This document shows, piece after piece, positions 59,704 to 64,000 of a DNA stretch of 64,000 nucleotides. The notes under the pieces were generated by a model. It saw nothing but the letters and a program-made list of their open reading frames with translations. It was not told where the DNA came from and ran no database searches. The stretch comes from Aurantimonas sp. 22II-16-19i (GTDB lineage Bacteria > Pseudomonadota > Alphaproteobacteria > Rhizobiales > Rhizobiaceae), in assembly GCF_002088275.1 (NCBI RefSeq), contig NZ_AQQS01000015.1, positions 57,921-121,920 of the forward strand. The letters are read 5' to 3'. Positions within the stretch are counted from its first letter, which is position 1, and the number at the start of each line of letters is the position of its first letter. The position numbers and the translations under genes are program-made.

Positions 59704-59706
59704 TGA

Positions 59707-60021
59707 GCGCCTGGCGCTGGCGAAGCGCTGGGCGCGTCTCCCGCGTTTCTGCGGCCGACTCCGCGCGGCCCTGCGAAGGCCCGCAATCCGCCGCGCCGGA
59801 CCGCGACCGATCCGCACTCTCTGCCGCTTCGGTCGGGCCGGAAGTCTGTCTCCGTTTGACTTCCGATCGACCCGGGTCCAAATCGGCTTCGAAAGCGTCG
59901 ATCGAGGAGTTCCTCCGTCACCGAATCGTCATGTTCCAGCGCCGCGGGCTGTCTTTGAAGTCGTCGGTGCGGGTTCGGTTCGGGCTGCGATCGGGACGCA
60001 CGTGCCAACGCGAAGCGTAGA
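59707..60021. other. Gap before the LpxO-like gene
   Basis: 315 bp with no gene. TTGACT occurs at 59857 but no good -10 box follows at 16-18 bp. Confidence 0.35.
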
Positions 60022-60819
60022 ATGATGGACAAGCAAGTCAGCCAGCAGAAACTGAAGACCGAGGGCCTCGAGGACACCTTGACGCGCGACAGCTTCGTCG
60101 CGCGGACCGTGCAGACGCTGGTGGACAAGGCCGAGGCGCTCAATCTGAAGTACTCGGCCGTCGGCAATCCGCCGGTGTTCGAGACCGACGATTTTCCCTG
60201 GGCCCGCGAGATCGAGGCGGAGTGGAAACTCATCCGCGAGGAGCTGGACCAGATCCTGGTGCGCAAGGGCGATCTGCCGGCGTTCCACGAGATCTCCTCC
60301 GAGGTGCGCTCGATCTCCTCGGACAGCAACTGGAAGACCTTCTTCCTCTGCGGCTACGGCATCACCTCGGACAACGCCATCGCCCAGTGCCCCGAGACCT
60401 GGCGGATCCTGCAGAAGATCCCCGGCCTCAAGTCGGCGATGTTCTCGATCTTCGAGCCGGGCAAGCACCTGCCGCCCCATCGCGGCCCCTATAACGGCGT
60501 CCTGCGGTTCCATCTCGGCCTGATCGTGCCGGACGAGCCGGACAAGATCGGCATTCGCGTCGACGACCGCACCTGCCACTGGGAAGAGGGCAAGGCGCTG
60601 ATCTTCGACGACGCCTACGAGCACGAGGCCTGGAACCACTCGGACAAGGTGCGGGTCGTGCTGTTCGTCGACTTCGAGAAGCCGCTGAACCTGCCGGCCC
60701 GCCTGACCAACAAGGCGGTCCTCAACATGGCGGTGTTCACGCCCTTCATCCGCGAGGGCTACAAGGCGCACAAGAAATGGGAAAAGCTGTTCTACGGCGA
60801 GGGCACCAAGCACCGCTGA
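60022..60819 (+). CDS. Aspartyl/asparaginyl beta-hydroxylase family, LpxO-like
   Basis: 265-aa Fe(II)/2-oxoglutarate dioxygenase. Characteristic segments are SAMFSIFEPGKHLPPHRGPY, NGVLRFHLGLIVPDEPDKIG, IFDDAYEHEAWNHSDKVRVV and a C-terminal cationic tail. His in PPHRGPY and His in YEHEAWN are the likely iron ligands. Relatives include LpxO, which 2-hydroxylates lipid A acyl chains. LpxO function is inferred from overall similarity. Confidence 0.85.
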   Translation: MMDKQVSQQKLKTEGLEDTLTRDSFVARTVQTLVDKAEALNLKYSAVGNPPVFETDDFPWAREIEAEWKLIREELDQILVRKGDLPAFHEISSEVRSISSDSNWKTFFLCGYGITSDNAIAQCPETWRILQKIPGLKSAMFSIFEPGKHLPPHRGPYNGVLRFHLGLIVPDEPDKIGIRVDDRTCHWEEGKALIFDDAYEHEAWNHSDKVRVVLFVDFEKPLNLPARLTNKAVLNMAVFTPFIREGYKAHKKWEKLFYGEGTKHR

Positions 60820-60898
60820 CAGCGGCCGGTCGGCCGATGCGGCCTCGGGCCGCCGGGGTTGCCGGCGAGACTGTGGCGGACCGGGGAGGGCGGTCGCG

Positions 60899-61444
60899 AT
60901 GACGGCTTCGTCAGCCTGGCGAGCCATGCGGCCTGCCGATCTCGCGGCCGTGCTGGCACTCGCCGATCGCATCCATCCGGATCTTCCGGAAGACCCGCCG
61001 ATCTTCGCCGAGCGGCTGGCGCTTTGTCCCGAAGGCTGCTTCGTGCTCGAGGCAGGGGGCCTCGATTCCGGGAGGCCCGATGCCGGCGAAGACGTCGCCG
61101 GCTATACGCTCGCCCACCCGATCCGCCATCTCGGCCCGCCGCCGCTCAACACGCTCATCGGGGCGATCGCGCCGGATGCCGACGCCTTCTACATCCACGA
61201 CGTCGCCATCGCGCCGCACATGCGCGGTCAGGGCCTTGCCGAGCCGGTGGTCACGGCGCTGCTCGATGTCGCCCGCGGCTTTCCCCGCGCCTGCCTCGTC
61301 TCGGTCTATGGCACCGTCCCGTTCTGGGAGCGCTTCGGCTTCGTCGATGCCTCCGACGCGCTGCCCCGGGGCAAGCTCGCCGGCTATGGCGCCGATGCCC
61401 GCTTCATGCTGCGCCCGTCCAGGGTGCAGATGACGGCGGATTGA
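60899..61444 (+). CDS. GNAT-family N-acetyltransferase
   Basis: 181 aa, MTASSAWRAMRPADLAAVLA start, with the acetyl-CoA loop AIAPHMRGQGLAEPVVTALL (Arg/Gln-x-x-Gly-x-Gly/Ala type) and a closing FWERFGFVDASDALPRGK. Its start lies 80 bp after the LpxO-like stop on the same strand. The acceptor is unknown. Confidence 0.85.
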   Translation: MTASSAWRAMRPADLAAVLALADRIHPDLPEDPPIFAERLALCPEGCFVLEAGGLDSGRPDAGEDVAGYTLAHPIRHLGPPPLNTLIGAIAPDADAFYIHDVAIAPHMRGQGLAEPVVTALLDVARGFPRACLVSVYGTVPFWERFGFVDASDALPRGKLAGYGADARFMLRPSRVQMTAD

Positions 61445-61578
61445 GCAGCCGCCGCGCTTGTTTCATTTCTTTGCGCCGGCGGGCTAGGAATCTGCCGATC
61501 CTTGCCGTTATGCTCACAGTTACGGATGTTCGGCCAGCGGCGGCCGTGATGGTATGGGGGAATGGGGTGGTTCCGACA

Positions 61579-62685
61579 ATGAAGCAGTTTCTGGCGCGCC
61601 TTCTGACGGGCATCGGCCTCGTCGCGGTGCTTTCTCCGCCGAATGCGGCCCTGGCCCAGGACAAGGTTGTCAACGTCTACAACTGGTCCGACTATATCGA
61701 CGAATCGATCCTCACCGACTTCACCAAGGAAACCGGCATCAAGGTCGTCTACGACGTTTTCGATTCCAACGAGCTCGTCGAGACCAAGCTCCTGACCGGC
61801 GGCACCGGCTACGACGTCGTCGTGCCCACAGGCAGCTTCCTCGCCCGGCAGATCAATGCCGGCGTCTTCCAGAAGCTCGACAAGGCCAAGCTGCCGAACC
61901 TTGCGAACATGGACCCGGCGATCATGGAACGCCTCGCCGTCTATGATCCGGGCAACCAGTATGCCAGCAACTACATGTGGGGCACGACGGGGCTCGGGCT
62001 GAACGTCGCGGAGGTGAAGAAGCGCCTCGGCGACGACCAGCCGCTCGACACCTGGGCGCTGCTGTTCGATCCCAAGCTCGCCGAAAAGCTCTCCGACTGC
62101 GGCATCTACGTGCTCGACACCGCCGACGAGGTGGTGCCGGCGGCGCTGATCTATCTCGGCCTCGACCCCAATTCCGACGATCCGGACGATCTGGCCAAGG
62201 TGAAGGATCTGCTGCTCGCGATCCGGCCCTTTGTCCGCAAGTTCCATTCCTCGGAGAACATCCAGGCCCTTGCCAATGGCGACATCTGCATGGCGCACGG
62301 CTGGTCGGGCGACATGCTGCAGGCGCGCGACCGGGCCAAGGAGGCCGCCCAGGGCGTCGAGATCAAATACGTCATCCCGAGCGAGGGGGCGGTGATCTGG
62401 CTGGACAACATGGCGATTCCGGCCGACGCACCGCATCCGGAAGCCGCGCACGAATTTATGAACTACCTGATGCGGCCCGAGGTCATCGCCAAAGCCTCGA
62501 ATGTGGTGAATTATGCGAGCGGGAATCTCGCGGCAAAGAAATTCGTGAATGAAGAGATCCTGAACGACCCAGGGGTGTATCCGCCGGAAGCCACGCTGAA
62601 GCGCCTGAGTGCGATTCTGCCGAAGGGACCGAAGGCGCAGCGTATCCAGACCCGACTGTGGACGAGCGTCGTCACGGGTCAATAG
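61579..62685 (+). CDS. potF: Putrescine/spermidine ABC transporter substrate-binding protein PotF
   Basis: Periplasmic polyamine receptor. 368 aa from ATG 61579 (MKQFLARLLTGIGLVAVLSP signal). The mature part begins KVVNVYNWSDYIDESILTDF, matching PotD/PotF, with GYDVVVPTGSFLARQINAGV, YMWGTTGLGLNVAEVKKRL and WLDNMAIPADAPHPEAAHEF. Followed by the ATPase gene 39 bp downstream; potFGHI order. Confidence 0.93.
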   Translation: MKQFLARLLTGIGLVAVLSPPNAALAQDKVVNVYNWSDYIDESILTDFTKETGIKVVYDVFDSNELVETKLLTGGTGYDVVVPTGSFLARQINAGVFQKLDKAKLPNLANMDPAIMERLAVYDPGNQYASNYMWGTTGLGLNVAEVKKRLGDDQPLDTWALLFDPKLAEKLSDCGIYVLDTADEVVPAALIYLGLDPNSDDPDDLAKVKDLLLAIRPFVRKFHSSENIQALANGDICMAHGWSGDMLQARDRAKEAAQGVEIKYVIPSEGAVIWLDNMAIPADAPHPEAAHEFMNYLMRPEVIAKASNVVNYASGNLAAKKFVNEEILNDPGVYPPEATLKRLSAILPKGPKAQRIQTRLWTSVVTGQ

Positions 62686-62724
62686 GAGGCACATGCAGGT
62701 CGACACCCCGGCCGCCGCGTTGGT

Positions 62725-63888
62725 ATGGCGGCCAAGATCGCGTCGGGCACCATGAAGTCGCTCGGCAGCATCCGCCGCGACTTCGCGCCCTGGCTGGACC
62801 AGGCCGCGGTTCCCTTCATCCGTTTCGAGGCCGTCACCAAGCGGTTCGGCGGCTTCGAGGCCGTCGATGATCTCAGCCTGTCGATTTTCGAGGGGGAGTT
62901 CTTCGCCCTTCTCGGGGCGTCCGGCTGCGGCAAGTCGACGCTCCTGCGCATGCTGGCGGGCTTCGAGGCCCCGACGTCCGGGCGCATCGTCCTCGATGGC
63001 GAGGACATGGCCGACATTCCGCCCTACCAGCGGCCGGTCAACATGATGTTCCAGTCCTACGCGCTCTTCCCGCATATGAGCGTCGAGAAGAACATCGCCT
63101 TCGGCCTGAAGCAGGAGGGGATGGCGAAGGGCGACATCGCCGAGCGGGTCGAGCAGGTGCTGAAGCTCGTCAAGCTGGAGGATTTCGCCAGGCGCAGGCC
63201 CGACCAGCTCTCGGGCGGCCAGCGCCAGCGTGTCGCGCTCGCGCGCTCGCTCGCCAAGCGGCCGAAGGTGCTGCTCCTCGACGAGCCCCTCGGCGCCCTC
63301 GACAAGAAGCTGCGCGAGGAGACCCAGTTCGAGCTCGCCGACCTCCAGTACCAGCTGCACACCACCTTCATCATGGTCACCCACGATCAGGAGGAGGCGA
63401 TGACGCTGGCCGACCGGATCGCCGTCATGGACAAGGGGCGAATCCTGCAGGTGGCGACCCCGGCGGAGATCTACGAAGCGCCGAATTCCCGCTTCGTCGC
63501 CGATTTCGTCGGCAACGTGAACATCTTCGAGGGCAAGGTCGCGGCCGCGACCGGCGACCGCATCACCATCGCCACCAGCGCCGGACGCGAGATCAGGGTG
63601 GCGAGCGAGGTGCCGGTCGTGGCCGGACAGGCCGTGTCCTACGTCCTGCGGCCGGAGAAGCTGCGGATCTCCGCCAAGCCGTTGGCCGGTCCGAACGTTC
63701 TGGAAGGCGAGGTCTGGGACATCGCCTATTTCGGCCCGGTGACCTCGTTCCACATCCGCCTCGACGACGGGTCGACGGTCAAGGTGGCGATGGTCAATGC
63801 CACCCGGCAGGGGCCGCTGCAACTCACATGGCACGACCGGGCCTTCGTCCAGTTCGACGAAGACGCCGGCCTCGTCCTGACGCAGTAG
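62725..63888 (+). CDS. potG: Polyamine ABC transporter ATPase PotG
   Basis: 387 aa. Walker A GASGCGKST, Q-loop region MMFQSYALFPHMSVEKNIAF, signature LSGGQRQRVALARSLAK, Walker B VLLLDEPLGALDKKL, switch His in MVTHDQEEA, and a C-terminal TOBE domain (SYVLRPEKLRISAKPLAGPN). In-frame ATGs at 62725 and 62752 both lack a good ribosome site; the conserved part starts FIRFEAVTKRFGGFEA. Energises PotH/PotI import of putrescine. Confidence 0.95.
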   Translation: MAAKIASGTMKSLGSIRRDFAPWLDQAAVPFIRFEAVTKRFGGFEAVDDLSLSIFEGEFFALLGASGCGKSTLLRMLAGFEAPTSGRIVLDGEDMADIPPYQRPVNMMFQSYALFPHMSVEKNIAFGLKQEGMAKGDIAERVEQVLKLVKLEDFARRRPDQLSGGQRQRVALARSLAKRPKVLLLDEPLGALDKKLREETQFELADLQYQLHTTFIMVTHDQEEAMTLADRIAVMDKGRILQVATPAEIYEAPNSRFVADFVGNVNIFEGKVAAATGDRITIATSAGREIRVASEVPVVAGQAVSYVLRPEKLRISAKPLAGPNVLEGEVWDIAYFGPVTSFHIRLDDGSTVKVAMVNATRQGPLQLTWHDRAFVQFDEDAGLVLTQ

Positions 63889-63899
63889 GAGGAGCGGGG

Positions 63900-64000
63900 A
63901 TGGGAGAGGCGGCGGCACCAGAGACGATCGATCGAAGGCGGGCCGGACCCGCCGAGGCCCGACGCGGCCGCCAGGGCCGCAGATTCGGCTCCCCCGGCCT
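63900..64000 (+). CDS. potH: Start of polyamine ABC permease PotH, cut by window edge
   Basis: ATG at 63900, eleven bases after the potG stop, with GGAGGAGCGGGG directly upstream. The visible 33 residues (MGEAAAPETIDRRRAGPAEA and on) are a hydrophilic leader without a membrane helix yet. Identified by position in the pot operon. Confidence 0.65.
   Translation, partial: MGEAAAPETIDRRRAGPAEARRGRQGRRFGSPG

Overview
The window is high-GC bacterial chromosome. Gene content and neighbourhoods point to an alphaproteobacterium of the Hyphomicrobiales (Rhizobiales): CIRCE-controlled groESL, a 180-kDa-class NAD-glutamate dehydrogenase, an Omp19-like protease-inhibitor lipoprotein, a serC leader RNA ahead of serC-serA, an RlpA-type protein, a tadA/pseudouridine synthase/rsmD cluster, and the CGTCATCCCGGG... 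intergenic palindromes common in this group. No rRNA or tRNA gene was recognised. I cannot name the genus.

Layout. 1-8.2 kb: cysG (cut by the left edge), rppH, a membrane acyltransferase, groEL-groES with promoter, operator and terminator, a HAD hydrolase overlapping ribF, and a small membrane protein. 8.5-20.2 kb: ileS, a lipoprotein, tadA, a large low-complexity pseudouridine synthase, rsmD, an active/inactive pair of M16 peptidases and a patatin. 20.2-22.1 kb: a REP-like cluster and an MFS transporter. 22.3-24.5 kb: an unfamiliar three-gene cassette (HTH-like protein, DUF4258-like protein, uracil-DNA-glycosylase-like protein) behind two palindromes. 24.9-30.1 kb: a 43-aa basic protein and the giant NAD-GDH. 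30.4-34.1 kb: a visibly AT-richer island with a one-polypeptide restriction-modification enzyme. 34.2-39.5 kb: a structured non-coding stretch, pdxY, carbonic anhydrase, the Omp19-like lipoprotein, zapE and a DUF1328 protein. 39.8-46.5 kb: a flavin monooxygenase, a small secreted protein, a secreted alpha/beta hydrolase, an RlpA-like protein and an FkbM methyltransferase. 46.6-54.8 kb: serC and serA, a GNAT enzyme, a TPR lipoprotein, rpsU and two tandem paralogous membrane proteins. 54.8-59.7 kb: a Ton/Tol-like operon (secreted protein, ExbB, two ExbD, TonB-like protein) with a divergent DUF1036 gene. 60-64 kb: an LpxO-like hydroxylase, a GNAT enzyme and a putrescine ABC transporter (potF, potG, start of potH) that runs off the right edge.

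Most genes are housekeeping. Two loci stand out as possibly undescribed. The first is the Ton-like operon at 54.8-59.2 kb. Its TonB-like protein keeps the N-terminal SxxxH membrane helix but ends in a different domain. One of its two ExbD proteins has Asn where the proton-carrying Asp should be, and the TonB-like gene carries a 12-base homopolymer and two in-frame microsatellites that could make it variable. The second is the HTH/DUF4258/UDG-like cassette at 22.3-24.5 kb, which has the architecture of a self-regulated toxin-antitoxin-like or defence module.
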